The notes under the pieces are model-generated. The model was not told the DNA's origin, searched no databases, and was given only the letters and a program-made list of their open reading frames with translations. From positions 1 through 64,000 of the forward strand of contig LKHC01000101.1 in assembly GCA_001618605.1 (NCBI GenBank): a stretch of DNA of 64,000 bases, written 5' to 3'. Positions 23,463-38,384 of the stretch are shown here, in pieces. Source of the DNA: Candidatus Fermentibacter danicus (lineage in GTDB: Bacteria; Fermentibacterota; Fermentibacteria; Fermentibacterales; Fermentibacteraceae). The stretch's first letter is position 1, and each line of letters opens with the position of its first letter. Made by a program: the position numbers and the translations under genes.

Positions 23463-24578
23463 ATGATCAAACTCCTCGTTTCGCAGGCAGAGCTGCTGAA
23501 GGGTCTCAACGCTGTCGCCGCCGCCGTACCGCCCAGAACAAACCTTCCCGCCCTCACGAACATTCTCGTCGAGGCCGGTCACGATCAGTTGAAACTCGCC
23601 GCCACCGATCTCGACACCACGATTACCACGAGCGTTGCAGCCACCGTCACGACACCGGGTGCAGTCGCCATCCCGGGCAGGAAGCTTCATGAGATCGTCC
23701 GGGAACTGCCCGAAGCCGACGTTCACATCAGCGGCACGGGCAACAGGATAAGCATCAACTGCGGCGAGAGTTCCTTCATCATCGCCGGTTCCGCCAGGGA
23801 CAGCTATCCCGAGCTGCCCTCGAAGGTCGACGCTTCCTCCACCACGATCCCTCTTCCCGTTCTGTCCTCCGCGATAAGGCGCACTTCCTTCGCCGTCGCC
23901 AGGGAGGATTATCGTCCGGCTCTCAACGGCGAACTCTGGAAGCTCGGTCCCGAAGGGCTCGAGATGGTCGCCACTGACGGCCACAGGCTCGCCCGCATCC
24001 ATCTCGAGGACGTTACGGCTCCGTCCTTCTTCGAAGCCATTGTTGCCCCCAAGGCGCTCGGTCTACTCGCCAGGATGGCTGAGGAAGGGGACGTAAGCGT
24101 CAGCTTCCAGGGAACGCAGATGTCCTTCGAGTTCGGCACGACTACCATCTTCAGCCGTACGATAGAGGGTCCATATCCTCCCTACGAGAAGGTCATTCCA
24201 CACGACAACGATAAGACCCTGACCATCTCCCGCGAGGATCTGAACTCGGCCCTGCGCAGGATGAGGATCATCGCCAACCCGGCCACTCATCAGGTGAAGC
24301 TCTCCCTCGAGAGCGGCAACATCCTGGTACAGGCCGAGAACGCCGATGCCGGCGAGGCGAAGGAGAAACTCGAGGGAGAATACTCCGGCGAAGCTGTCCA
24401 GGTCGGCTTCAACGCCGACTTCCTGATGGAGATCCTGAAGAACATGACCGGTGACCGCATCGTCATGAAGTTGAAGAACAGCTCATCCGCTGTCGTCCTG
24501 GAGAACGAGACACCCGAGCAGGGGGTTTCTCACCTGTCTCTCCTCATGCCGGTCAGGCTTCCCGGAGTAACAGGATAG
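23463..24578 (+). CDS. dnaN: DNA polymerase III beta subunit (sliding clamp)
   Basis: A 371-residue beta clamp with three similar domains of about 120 residues. It starts MIKLLVSQAELLKGLNAVAA and has LPALTNILVEA, the RPALNGELWKL region and a C-terminal HLSLLMPVRLPG, which takes the place of the usual YVLMPMRL. It encircles DNA and tethers polymerase and repair proteins. ATG 23463 has GGAGGG eight bases upstream. It is followed by a dciA-like gene rather than recF. Confidence 0.97.
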   Translation: MIKLLVSQAELLKGLNAVAAAVPPRTNLPALTNILVEAGHDQLKLAATDLDTTITTSVAATVTTPGAVAIPGRKLHEIVRELPEADVHISGTGNRISINCGESSFIIAGSARDSYPELPSKVDASSTTIPLPVLSSAIRRTSFAVAREDYRPALNGELWKLGPEGLEMVATDGHRLARIHLEDVTAPSFFEAIVAPKALGLLARMAEEGDVSVSFQGTQMSFEFGTTTIFSRTIEGPYPPYEKVIPHDNDKTLTISREDLNSALRRMRIIANPATHQVKLSLESGNILVQAENADAGEAKEKLEGEYSGEAVQVGFNADFLMEILKNMTGDRIVMKLKNSSSAVVLENETPEQGVSHLSLLMPVRLPGVTG

Positions 24579-24633
24579 ACTCTTCCGGCCGAGCAATGCG
24601 TCATACCGGGCCGCCGCGGCAGGAGGCGTGCAG

Positions 24634-29396
<4,763 letters not shown>

Positions 29397-32300
29397 GAAG
29401 CTGAAGCTGTGGCACGTTGCCAATGAGCCACGCCCATCTCCGGTTCCGGAGGTGAGCGCCGAGGCGGCTCTTCCGATCGATCTCCTCGATTCCACTCACG
29501 CGGACCCGGCCATGGTGCGCGAACTCTCCGCCCTCCGGGTATTCGACAGGAGTGGCTGGGAACCCGTCTGTTCCGATGTTGCGCTGATAGTTTCAAAGCT
29601 GAGCCCCGCCTCGAGGGAGAGGCTCCTGGAAAGCCTCTCCCTGATATCCTCGCCTCCTCCGGTCGAGCCTGTCCTGGTCAGGAAATGGCTGAGCGCGGTA
29701 AACGGCCTCCTTCCCTCGTCCTATCCCACGGCCGTGATGGAATTCTTCCAGCTCGCCTGGATGTGGGAACAGCTCCGGACGGTAACCGGCCTCGATCTCG
29801 AAAGAGTGCTGGCCATGTTCTTCCGCGCCCTGAGAGGGGTAGGGGAGGGGCCCAGGTCCGCCCCCATGATCCATTTCCTGCTCCAGCTCGCCGGCCGGTG
29901 GCCGGAGAGATTCTGCTTCTGGCTGGACCGGACGGCTACCGGCGGGCCCGACGTGATACAGGCTCTGAAGATCGCCGAGAGCATGACGAAGGATGCCGCC
30001 CCGTTCGCGAGGGAGACGCTTCTGGATTTCGGAGCGGAGATGGGCTGGAGATTCCTCGACGAGGAATCGATGCCTCTATGGAGAGCGGTCGGAAGGCTCG
30101 GGGAACTCCTTCTCCGAAGGCTCCGCGGCATCGCCGTGCCGGTCCAGTCCATGCATCTCATGGCGGGAGTGCTGGGTCAGATCGAGAAGAGCGCCGAACT
30201 CGATGCGATAATGACCGAGGTGAGAATACGCGTAGCCGGTTCCATGTTCGGTGAACAGGACAGGGAAGTCATCCAGGAAGCCCTGGATCTCGTTCCTGAA
30301 GTTCACAGGGAGCTGGAAGCTGTAGGAGAGATTGAGCTGATAGTCCAGGTGACGGCGCTGAGGGGGGCCTTCACCAGCCCCAGGCTCGTGGGAGAGGCCC
30401 TCGTGAAGCTGGCTATGCTGGCCGGAGGCGGTTCCCTGGACACCTCCGTCCTGATGACGCTCATCGAGAAGTTCGAGGGCCAGGTTCAGGAGACGCAGGT
30501 TCTCAATGCAGTCGAAGTTCTTTCCGGCATTACGGGTTCCGTTCCGGTCCACCCGGTCGACACCTGGTTCAGGCTCATACGCCTTGTGGGAGCGAGTGGA
30601 GAAGAGACGGATACCTCCAGGGCGCACAAGAACGCCATGGCCAGGGTGCTCGAGGCTCTGGTGATGCAGCCCGAGCCCGGCCCCGGTCTGGACGTCCTCG
30701 AACAGATACTCACTATTCCCTCCGTCTCCGCACAGGAGGTCTTCCAGGCCGCCGCCCTGCTGCTGCGCACGGATCTTCCGACCGACAAGGCCGGCATCCT
30801 CAGGAAGACCGGCCAGTGCGTGAGACTCCTGTCGCTGATGACGCCGGACGACAGGGACAGGCTCCTCTCCAGCATACCGCCGCAGTGGCTCACAGCTCTT
30901 GCTTCGGAGGAGACTGACTCCTTCCGGACGGTCTGCGACGCCGTCGAAAAGCTCGATTCGCAGGCCAGGATCCCCAGGTTCCTGGACAGGGTGGTGACTC
31001 CGCTGCTGGAGGAGATCTCCGCCCGCGGGGATGTCTTCGAAGAGTACCTCTCGGCCGCGGTCGTCGAGTACAACAGAATGCCCGCCCAGGGCCGCGTCCG
31101 CGACACCGAGCACGAGCTGCTCAAGAGGCTCTTCAGGGCTGGAGACGGCGCCAAGACCATCGACAACTCGATCTCCGAACTGCTCAAGGTTCCCGGCCTG
31201 GAGGAGGACAGGGTCTCCAGCCTGGTGGAGACCGTCCGGACCCTGTGTTCGGCGTTCTGCCGGCAGGCGGCCTGGCAGGATCCCTCGGACAACACCATGG
31301 CCCAGTTCCTCGAAAAGGGCCTTCCCAGGATAATCACCTCCCTGGTCGACTGCCCCGAGTCTCTGGATACGATCACTCCCTCCAGAATGATGGATCTGGT
31401 TCGTCAGCTCATGCCCTCCAACGCCGCCGGCGACACCGACTCCCAGATCGCCCGCTGGCATACCAGGACAGGAGCCTCCTTCTTCGGACAGGTGCTGCCG
31501 ACCGCGATAGAGATACTCCCGGACGAACCCGGGACACTGGCCTTCTTCGTCGAATCCATCGCCTCCCAGGCCATGAGGTCCGTGCAGGGGCTTCCCGCGG
31601 GCGCGGGGTATCTCAACGAGGTTGCCGGCAGGCTCGAACACATGCTGATAGAATCGTACGCCGCGAAGATCCGTCTTCTCGGAGGCCGGAGGGGGGAGAT
31701 CACCCCCGAGATCCCGGAAGACTGGGCGGCGGAGGTCTACTCGGGCTGGAGCAAGGTACGGGCCTCGGAGGCAGCCCTCCTGAAGGAGGCCACCCAGATA
31801 TCGCGCATCCTGACGGGTGACAGGAAGATGCAGCGGGTCTTCATAAACCAGGCGAGGAAGCTGTGGGAGGGCCTGTCCCGGGCCGGACTGCTCGCCCGGC
31901 CCCAGATGCTGCGAAACACCAGGGAGGGCCTGGCGACGATCTCCGATCTCGCCCACGGCGAACTCCTGGAGCTGTTCCGTCTCCACGAGCAGGGGAAGGG
32001 ACTCGTATCGACCCAGGCCTCGGAGAAGGCCGAGCGCCTGTTCGCGAGACGGGCATCGGACCATTCCGGCGACAGTGCGAGCCGGAGCTGGAGGATGGAG
32101 GTCTTCACCCCGCTCGGGAACTGTCTCATAGATCTCCTGCTCCTGGATGGGGCCAGGACACCCGGGCTCGACAACCTGACGGACGGATTCCTGGAGGTTG
32201 CGGAGTTCCTCGGAAACGAGACGGGGGGAGACGAGCTCCTTCTCGCCTTCCAGAGATGCCTTTCCTACGGTTCGTCCGGCATCGGCGAGTCCGGCGTCGC

Positions 32301-32983
32301 CCAGGCCCTCAAGACGGCGGAGAAACAACTCTTCCGGCCCCTGTGGAGGCGCAGGGCCATGAGCAGGATCGAACTCGTCATCGCAGGGCTTGGCAATCGC
32401 GAGAAACTCGTGGACAGTCTTCTCGACAGGATCGCGAGGGAGCCCGGCGTCGTCTCGCAGGTGAGGTTCCTGAGGCAGTTCGGATCGCTGTTCCTGACAA
32501 TAGAGGAGGTCATCCTCGAGTTCGAGGACAGGAGACAGGAGCTGGGCGTCAGGGACTGCCTGAACGGTGTGTGGCTCATTTCGGGCACCGGCAGGCGGCC
32601 TTCAGGAGTCGCAGAGGCCGCGAGAGAGGCCTTCGAGGCTGCTTCCGAGGTCTTCAGGAGCATCCGCCGCAGGAAGGGCGAGATCACGGCCATCGAGGCC
32701 GAAGAGATCAGCGCCGAGATGAGACGCCGCTACAGGGACAACGCCGACGTGATGGCGACCCTTCTCAGATGGACGCTCGACCCGGCGAGGGAGGAGCTTC
32801 TGGGTGTACTCGAAGGACACCCCGTCCTGCTGGAGGCGGTGAGCAGGGATACCGAACTGATCCACCTGATGGACGGGCTCTTCAACAAGGAGGGTTTCCT
32901 GAACGACGTATCAGCGCTCGCAGACGACCCCGAAGCCCTGAAGAACAGGCTGATGCACATGGCGCGTCTTTCGGAGTGAAGGA

Positions 32984-33979
32984 ATGATGGAAGAGAAGAG
33001 AGCCGCCCTGGTTTCGACCGGGGGTACGATCGAGATGGTCCCGGGCCCCGCAGGATTCCAGATCAGATCGCCGGAGAACGGTCACAACGACGTGCAGTTG
33101 ATCGACTCCGGGCTTCTGCCGGGTTGCGAGGTGGAGCACTTCAAACTCTTCGCCCTGCCGAGCCCCCAGATGACCCCGTCCAGGATGGCCGAACTCTGCA
33201 GATTCGTCGGGGATCTGAGACGGACGGGCAGATTCGACGGCATCGTGGTGACCCACGGGACGGACACACTGGAGGAGAGCGCCTTTCTCGCCGACATATC
33301 CATGGGCGAAGGCTGTCCGGTCGTTTTCACCGCCGCCATGAGAAGTTCCGCCGAACTCGGCGTAGACGGCCCCCGGAACATCAGAGCAGCCCTGCTCACG
33401 GCAACATGTCCTGATTTTCATAACTTCGGAGTTGCCGTAGTGCTGAACGACGAGATACACGCAGCCTGCAGGGTGACCAAGACCTACACGAGCAACGTGG
33501 GCAGCTTCGCGTCACCCGGCTACGGTCCCATCGGTTACGTCGACGAGGACAGGGTCTTCCTGGTCAACCGACCATGCTGGAGCCTCAGGCTTCCTCCGGG
33601 GGATCCGGTTCTGGATGAGAGGGTCGGCCTGGTGAGGACCGCCGCCGGGCTGGGAGCGCGCGAACTCCGCTTCTGCGTGTCCCAGGGCGACAGAGCCGTG
33701 GTGCTGGAGGCCTTCGGCAGGGGAAACGTTCCGCCCGACGTCGCGAACGCAGTGGGAGAAGCTCATGAGGCGGGCGTCCTTGTCGCCGTCGTGAGCCGTT
33801 GCTACGTTGGCAGGGTTCTCGGAGTGTACGGGTATGTGGGAGGAGGTTCCGACCTGGTGGCGAGGGGTGCGATCCTGGCGGGCGACATGCACGGCCACAA
33901 GCTGAGGCTGTTCCTGATGGCCGCACTGGGCGCAGGAATGGGCAGGGAAGAGATCGCAGAACTCATGGAAAGGCTGTGA
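32984..33979 (+). CDS. L-asparaginase
   Basis: A 331-residue asparaginase/glutaminase. The first catalytic threonine motif is LVSTGGTIEM near residue 11, and the second motif is GIVVTHGTDTLEESAF. AAMRSSAELGVDGPRNI and VLNDEIHAACRVTKTYTSNV are family blocks, and the C-terminal domain has the usual alpha/beta form. It converts L-asparagine to aspartate and ammonia. There is no signal peptide, so it is likely the cytoplasmic type (ansA-like). The start is ATG 32984 or the next ATG at 32987, behind AAGGA. It fits an amino-acid-fermenting life style. Confidence 0.93.
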   Translation: MMEEKRAALVSTGGTIEMVPGPAGFQIRSPENGHNDVQLIDSGLLPGCEVEHFKLFALPSPQMTPSRMAELCRFVGDLRRTGRFDGIVVTHGTDTLEESAFLADISMGEGCPVVFTAAMRSSAELGVDGPRNIRAALLTATCPDFHNFGVAVVLNDEIHAACRVTKTYTSNVGSFASPGYGPIGYVDEDRVFLVNRPCWSLRLPPGDPVLDERVGLVRTAAGLGARELRFCVSQGDRAVVLEAFGRGNVPPDVANAVGEAHEAGVLVAVVSRCYVGRVLGVYGYVGGGSDLVARGAILAGDMHGHKLRLFLMAALGAGMGREEIAELMERL

Positions 33980-34092
33980 GAATGCACGCGCCCGCCGCGA
34001 ACCGGGGTTGCGCCGCCCGCACCTGCGGGTGTTCCCTGACGACGGATAATGTCTGCCCGGATCGTAATCCCTGGATGCCGCGGGAGCCGTGA

Positions 34093-34422
34093 ATGGGCGG
34101 TAACGGAGTAACGATCTCGATAATCCCTCACGGAGGAAGGCCTTCCAGGCAATGGCGGCTCGCCGGCGGGCGGCTCCTCCTCCTGCGGGCCGGAGTCGTT
34201 TTTACTATAGTAATAATCCTTGCCGCGATTGCGATCGTCGCGCTCGGTTTCGTCCGGGGCGTCGGTTCCGGATCGCTCAGGGCGCGCGTCGAGGAGCTGG
34301 AGGACTCCCTGGCTTCCGCCAGGGAGATAGAGGCGCGGCTCGACTCGATCGAGACGGTTCTCGAGGAGATCGGTACCGTCCGTGAGAGGCTCGAGAATAT
34401 TTCGGAGCATGCCGGCCAGTGA
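34093..34422 (+). CDS. Membrane-anchored coiled-coil protein resembling the N-terminus of M23 peptidases
   Basis: 109 residues: a short start VTISIIPHGGRPSRQWRLAG, one membrane helix at about 31-53, then a coiled coil at about 60-105 ending in a stop. Many envelope M23 (LytM) peptidases encoded next to bactofilins begin with this same I-I-P-H-x-G...R-x-W/F-R-L, helix and coiled-coil layout, but carry a peptidase domain afterwards. Here the peptidase is missing. The ATG at 34093 has GGGAG seven bases upstream. The bactofilin gene follows after 27 bases. It may act as a bactofilin membrane anchor (inference). Confidence 0.7.
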   Translation: MGGNGVTISIIPHGGRPSRQWRLAGGRLLLLRAGVVFTIVIILAAIAIVALGFVRGVGSGSLRARVEELEDSLASAREIEARLDSIETVLEEIGTVRERLENISEHAGQ

Positions 34423-34449
34423 GGACCGGGTTTTTCCAGGGAGGCTGCC

Positions 34450-34812
34450 ATGGGCCGTGATGATTCATCGCGTTCGTCGTCGATGAACTCGATAGTGGGT
34501 TCCGGGAGCGTGTTCAACGGGACGCTCCGCATGGAAGGGGGCCTGCGCGTCGACGGCACCATAGAAGGGCAGATCGATGTCACCGGCACTCTGACGGTGG
34601 GCCACGACGGGCTGATCCGCGGCGACGTCAGTGCAACCGAGGCGATCATCGGAGGAACCGTCATAGGAACAATCCGTGCGGACAATCAGCTCGAACTCCA
34701 GCACGGCTCGAGGGTCGAGGGAGACATCTTCACCCGTTCCCTCATCATCGAGGATGGCGTATTCTTTGAGGGGAACTGCCGCATGCGCCCCGAAGGGGAG
34801 CATGAGGTCTGA
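34450..34812 (+). CDS. Bactofilin
   Basis: A 120-residue polymer-forming cytoskeletal protein (bactofilin/DUF583). After a disordered Ser-rich start, the beta-helix core begins at NSIVGSGSVFNGTL and repeats G-x-[hydrophobic] turns: LRVDGTIEGQI, LTVGHDGLIRGDVSA, VIGTIRA, SRVEGDI. Bactofilins polymerise without nucleotide and often localise cell-wall enzymes or chromosome factors such as ParB. ATG 34450 has GGGAGG upstream. It follows the membrane coiled-coil gene, with which it probably works. Confidence 0.93.
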   Translation: MGRDDSSRSSSMNSIVGSGSVFNGTLRMEGGLRVDGTIEGQIDVTGTLTVGHDGLIRGDVSATEAIIGGTVIGTIRADNQLELQHGSRVEGDIFTRSLIIEDGVFFEGNCRMRPEGEHEV

Positions 34813-34979
34813 CTCGGGAGCCATCGATGTGGAAAATGTGGAAAAGTCCTCCCCGCTGTGTAAAACTAAGTATCTTTTAGATAGACAATATTATGTGTCG
34901 TTAACATAAAGGTGTTTGGCAGGTTGTTTCCACAAGTGCATGAGGCAGACATGGCACATTGTCGAAAGGCGGAAACGGC
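34813..34979. other. AT-rich intergenic region with DnaA-box cluster upstream of V-ATPase
   Basis: Three exact matches to the DnaA box TGTGNAWAA lie in the same direction: 34828-34836 and 34837-34845 (directly adjacent) and 34857-34865 (TGTGTAAAA). A fourth with one mismatch, in the opposite direction, is at 34926-34934. Between them, 34861-34918 is very AT-rich for this genome. It must also hold the V-ATPase promoter; TATTAT is present but I could not pair it with a good -35. Confidence 0.6.
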
Positions 34980-35297
34980 GTGACAGGATCGCTCGACATC
35001 CTGAAGCAGGCCGAACGCGAGGCCAGGCAGACCGTTGAGGACGCCCGGAGAAAGGCTTCCTCCATCAGGGCTGCGATACCGGGGGAGATTGCCGCTCTCG
35101 GTGAGGAACTGAACCGCAGGGTGGCCGTCGAAACCCGGAAGAGGGAGGAGGCGGTCAGGAGTTCGGTAGATGCCGGGAAGAGCGTTCTCCTCCGGGCATC
35201 TGAGGAGAGGATCGAGCGCCTGCGTTCGATGGAGGAGGAGCTGACCGCCAGGGCCCTGAAGACTCTCTCCGAACTCCTCTCGGTCCGGGAGGGCTGA
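34980..35297 (+). CDS. V/A-type ATPase peripheral-stalk subunit (H/G-like)
   Basis: A 105-residue charged, helical protein: SLDILKQAEREARQTVEDAR, then a long Lys/Arg/Glu-rich coiled coil. Archaeal and bacterial V/A-ATPases start their operons with such a subunit (AhaH, NtpF). It pairs with subunit E in the peripheral stalk. GTG 34980 is chosen because AAAGGCGG stands upstream; an earlier TTG at 34959 has no ribosome site. It is the first gene of the operon and is separated from subunit I by one base. Confidence 0.8.
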   Translation: MTGSLDILKQAEREARQTVEDARRKASSIRAAIPGEIAALGEELNRRVAVETRKREEAVRSSVDAGKSVLLRASEERIERLRSMEEELTARALKTLSELLSVREG

Positions 35298-35298
35298 C

Positions 35299-37338
35299 TT
35301 GGCGATAGACCGCGTCTCGAAGACGAGGGCTATCTGCCACTCCTCGGAGCGTGACGGCCTGCTCGCCATTCTCGAGTCCAGCGGCGGCTTCCACCCGGCC
35401 TCCCCCGACGACTCCCAGGACTGGCTCCTCCCGGCCGGGCTCGATACATCCGCCATCGCGGGCCGGATCGACGAACTCGAGTCGGTCATAGGCTTCCTGC
35501 GAGAGTTCAGGCCGAAGCCCGGCCTTGTGGAGAAGCTCGGCACCGTCCCGAGGAGCATTCCGGCAGACAGGCTGACAGCCCTGCTGCATGACGGGGATCT
35601 GCTCTGGAGCGCGCGGCGGGCATGGCGGCTCGCGATGCTGATTTCCGAACGAAGCGGCGACCTGCAGGAAGCCCGCGAAGAGGAATCCTTCCTGTCGGCC
35701 TGGGCCGATCTGGACATTCTGCCGGAGGAACTCGGCGAGCATGGCTGCGGCTGCGGATCCCTCACGATACACGCGGGGGTCTGCCCTGCCTCGTCGAGGG
35801 AGGCGCTGACAGCCCTGGACGGGTCCGAGCCCCTGGCGGCTGTTCTGGAACTCGTCCCCCCGAACCCTGACGGGACGGCCAGATTCGTCGTGTGCATCCA
35901 TTCCGCAGCCTCCGAAGAACTCCGCCAGGAGATATCGAGACTCGGTTTCTCCCCTGTCGACTTCGGGCACAGGAAGGGTCGCGTCTCCGATCTCCTCGAA
36001 TCGGAGCGCCGCAGGATCAGAGCCCTCGAGAAGCGAATCACAGAGTTTGAAACGGAGGCCGCCGCCCTCTCGGACCGCCTCCCCGATCTCGAGGAGCTGA
36101 GGGATGCGGCGGGGCTCCTCCTGTCGAGGCTTTCCGCCACTGGGGCAGGTCTTGCGGGGGACAGGCTCTTCACGATACAGGGATGGGTGCGGGACAGGGA
36201 CTTCGACAGGCTCGCAGCCTCCGTCTCCGGGCTCGGAGCCGCCCTCCTCGAACGGATAGAACCGGACGAGGACGAAGAGCCGCCCTCGGCCATAACCCAG
36301 AGGGAAGTCTTCGATCCCTACGCCATGTTGACGGAGATGTTCGGCAGCCCCTCCCCCTCGGACCCCGATCCGACTCCTCTCATGGCTCCGTTCTACTCTC
36401 TCTTCCTCGGCATCTGCATCGGTGACGCCGGCTACGGAGCCGTCCTCGCGGCCCTCGCAGGCGCCGGAATCCTTCTGGAGAAAAGGAAGGGCCGCCGTAA
36501 CAGGCTGTTCGGCATCCTGTTCCACGGCGGCATCGCCGCGATCCTGGTGGGAACCCTGTTCGGAGGATGGTTCGGAATGGACAGGGCCTCCCTGCCGTCC
36601 TTCATGACCGCGCCGGCCGCCCTGCTGGATTCCCTCGTCCCAGACGGGAGTTCGTACAGCGTCTCGATGCAGTTTCTCTACACGACGATGGCTCTCGGGG
36701 TAGTACAGCTCCTGGCCGGAGTCGTCATCAACTTCGTGAAGCGCTGGCGGAACGGAGAACGAGCGACGGCGGTCCTCGAACAGACCGGCTGGGTGCTGGC
36801 CGCCGTGGGGCTCTTCCCCTGGCTGTTCAACCACTACCTGCTCGAAGGGGTTCTCTATGACAGCACGGGTCCCATGGACGGAATCCTGCTGTTCTGCCTG
36901 TTTGCCGGCGCCGTTCTGATCTTCATAATGGGCGGCCGGGAGGCCAGGGGCTTCGGGAAGGTCGGCCTCGGCATGATGGCCGCCTACGGGATAGTCAACC
37001 TTCTTGCGGACGCCCTCTCCTATTCGCGGCTGTTCGCCCTCTCTCTGTCGGGGGGGATAATCGCCACCGTCGTGAACCAGATATCCCGTATGCTCCCCGG
37101 AACGGACATCCCTGGATTCGGCCTCCTGATCACGATTCCGGTCCTGGTGTTCGGCCATGTCTTCAACATCGCCATGTCCGTCCTCGGAGGCTTCATCCAT
37201 ACCGCAAGGCTGCAGTTCGTCGAGTATTTCGGCAAGTTCTACGAGGGCACGGGGGTCCCGTTCTCTCCCTTGCAATACAAATCCCAGTATGTAAACATTA
37301 TCCGTGACAACCAGGATCCCGAAGGGGGTAGCAGGTGA
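35299..37338 (+). CDS. V-type ATP synthase subunit I (a)
   Basis: A 679-residue stator subunit. The N-terminal half (about 1-330) is cytoplasmic with a coiled coil near 230-270 (RRRIRALEKRITEFE). The C-terminal half has the membrane helices, starting at LMAPFYSLFLGICIGDAGYG and including YSRLFALSLSGGIIATVVNQ, where the conserved arginine near the rotor glutamate lies. It forms the ion half-channels. It starts at TTG 35299 with GGGAGGG five bases upstream. The stop overlaps the GTG of the K subunit. Confidence 0.93.
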   Translation: MAIDRVSKTRAICHSSERDGLLAILESSGGFHPASPDDSQDWLLPAGLDTSAIAGRIDELESVIGFLREFRPKPGLVEKLGTVPRSIPADRLTALLHDGDLLWSARRAWRLAMLISERSGDLQEAREEESFLSAWADLDILPEELGEHGCGCGSLTIHAGVCPASSREALTALDGSEPLAAVLELVPPNPDGTARFVVCIHSAASEELRQEISRLGFSPVDFGHRKGRVSDLLESERRRIRALEKRITEFETEAAALSDRLPDLEELRDAAGLLLSRLSATGAGLAGDRLFTIQGWVRDRDFDRLAASVSGLGAALLERIEPDEDEEPPSAITQREVFDPYAMLTEMFGSPSPSDPDPTPLMAPFYSLFLGICIGDAGYGAVLAALAGAGILLEKRKGRRNRLFGILFHGGIAAILVGTLFGGWFGMDRASLPSFMTAPAALLDSLVPDGSSYSVSMQFLYTTMALGVVQLLAGVVINFVKRWRNGERATAVLEQTGWVLAAVGLFPWLFNHYLLEGVLYDSTGPMDGILLFCLFAGAVLIFIMGGREARGFGKVGLGMMAAYGIVNLLADALSYSRLFALSLSGGIIATVVNQISRMLPGTDIPGFGLLITIPVLVFGHVFNIAMSVLGGFIHTARLQFVEYFGKFYEGTGVPFSPLQYKSQYVNIIRDNQDPEGGSR

Positions 37339-37778
37339 ACGAGTTCCTCTCTTACTCCGGGGTTGCCATCGCAGCGGCTCTTGCCGGCATCGGCTCCGCT
37401 GTCGGAGTGGGCATGGTGGGCCAGGCGGCCGCCGGGGTTCTCAGTGTCGATCCCAAGAAGTTCGGCAAGCTCCTCCTCCTCGTCGCTCTTCCCGGCACGC
37501 AGGGCATCTACGGCTTCGTCATCGCATTCCTGCTCCTGCAGAGGATAACCGCTCAGACGACGCTCACGAGTGATTTCGCACTGCAGTCCTTTCTCGCCGG
37601 GATTCCCGTCGCCCTCACCGGCCTCCTCTCCGCCATACACCAGGCCAAGGTAGGCGTCTCGGGCGTCGCACTGGCGGCGAAGCAGCCTGCGGATGCGACG
37701 AAAGGCCTCATTCTCGCGGTGTTCGTAGAGTTCTACGCCATCCTCGGCTTCCTCGTGTCATTCCTTATGCTCCCGTAG
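37335..37778 (+). CDS. V-type ATP synthase subunit K (c ring)
   Basis: A 147-residue four-helix rotor subunit with two related hairpins. The ion-binding glutamate is Glu132 in FVEFYAILGFLVSF; the first hairpin has no acidic residue in the matching place. Leu52, Thr55 and Gln56 (LPGTQGIYG), Gln103 (HQAKVG) and Glu132 correspond to Leu61, Thr64, Gln65, Gln110 and Glu139 of the sodium-binding Enterococcus hirae NtpK, with a constant offset of 9 and then 7. That points to Na+ as coupling ion. It starts at GTG 37335, overlapping the subunit I stop. Confidence 0.94.
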   Translation: MNEFLSYSGVAIAAALAGIGSAVGVGMVGQAAAGVLSVDPKKFGKLLLLVALPGTQGIYGFVIAFLLLQRITAQTTLTSDFALQSFLAGIPVALTGLLSAIHQAKVGVSGVALAAKQPADATKGLILAVFVEFYAILGFLVSFLMLP

Positions 37779-37790
37779 GGGCTGTAAGGG

Positions 37791-38384
37791 ATGTCACTCG
37801 AATCGATAGCGGCCAGGATCAGGGAGGATGCGGCGAATGAGGCCGCCGGTCTCGTCGAGGCCGCGGATTCCGAAAGGCGGTCCGCCCTCGACGAAGCCAG
37901 AAGGCGGCTCGAGGAGGAATTCGCCCGGGATCTCGACAGGGTCGCCAGGAATGCCTCTGAACTCGAGGCCAGGCTGCGCTTCCATGCCGCCCGCGAGGCC
38001 GACAGGATGGTCGAGACGGAGAAGAGGGCCCTTCTGGACAGGGCGATCACGAATGCGGTCGAGAGGCTCGCCGGCCTTCCGGACGCGGAGTACGGCGAAC
38101 TCGTGACCTCGATCCTCTCTGCCTGCACGATGGAGGGCGACATAGACGTGGCCATCTCGGAAGACGACGCGGACAGGATAACGCCTGCGCTCCTCAGGAA
38201 AGCCTCTGGAAACGGCAGGAACTTCCGCCTGATCCCGGAGAGGCACGGCGGCCGCGGCGGGGTGATCATGAGTTCCGGCGGCGTAAGCTTCAACGCCACA
38301 TTCTCGATGCTCGCCTCCCTCGAGAGGGAGAGGCTGGTAATGGAACTCGCCCCGATGCTGGCGGATTCCGGCAGCCGCGGATGA
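37791..38384 (+). CDS. V-type ATP synthase subunit E
   Basis: A 197-residue peripheral-stalk subunit. The N-terminal half is a long charged helix (IREDAANEAAGLVEAADSER and on), the C-terminal half a small alpha/beta domain with FRLIPERHGGRGGVIMSSGG, typical of subunit E. ATG 37791 has AAGGG just upstream. It sits between K and C, the normal place. Its stop overlaps the ATG of subunit C. Confidence 0.88.
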   Translation: MSLESIAARIREDAANEAAGLVEAADSERRSALDEARRRLEEEFARDLDRVARNASELEARLRFHAAREADRMVETEKRALLDRAITNAVERLAGLPDAEYGELVTSILSACTMEGDIDVAISEDDADRITPALLRKASGNGRNFRLIPERHGGRGGVIMSSGGVSFNATFSMLASLERERLVMELAPMLADSGSRG

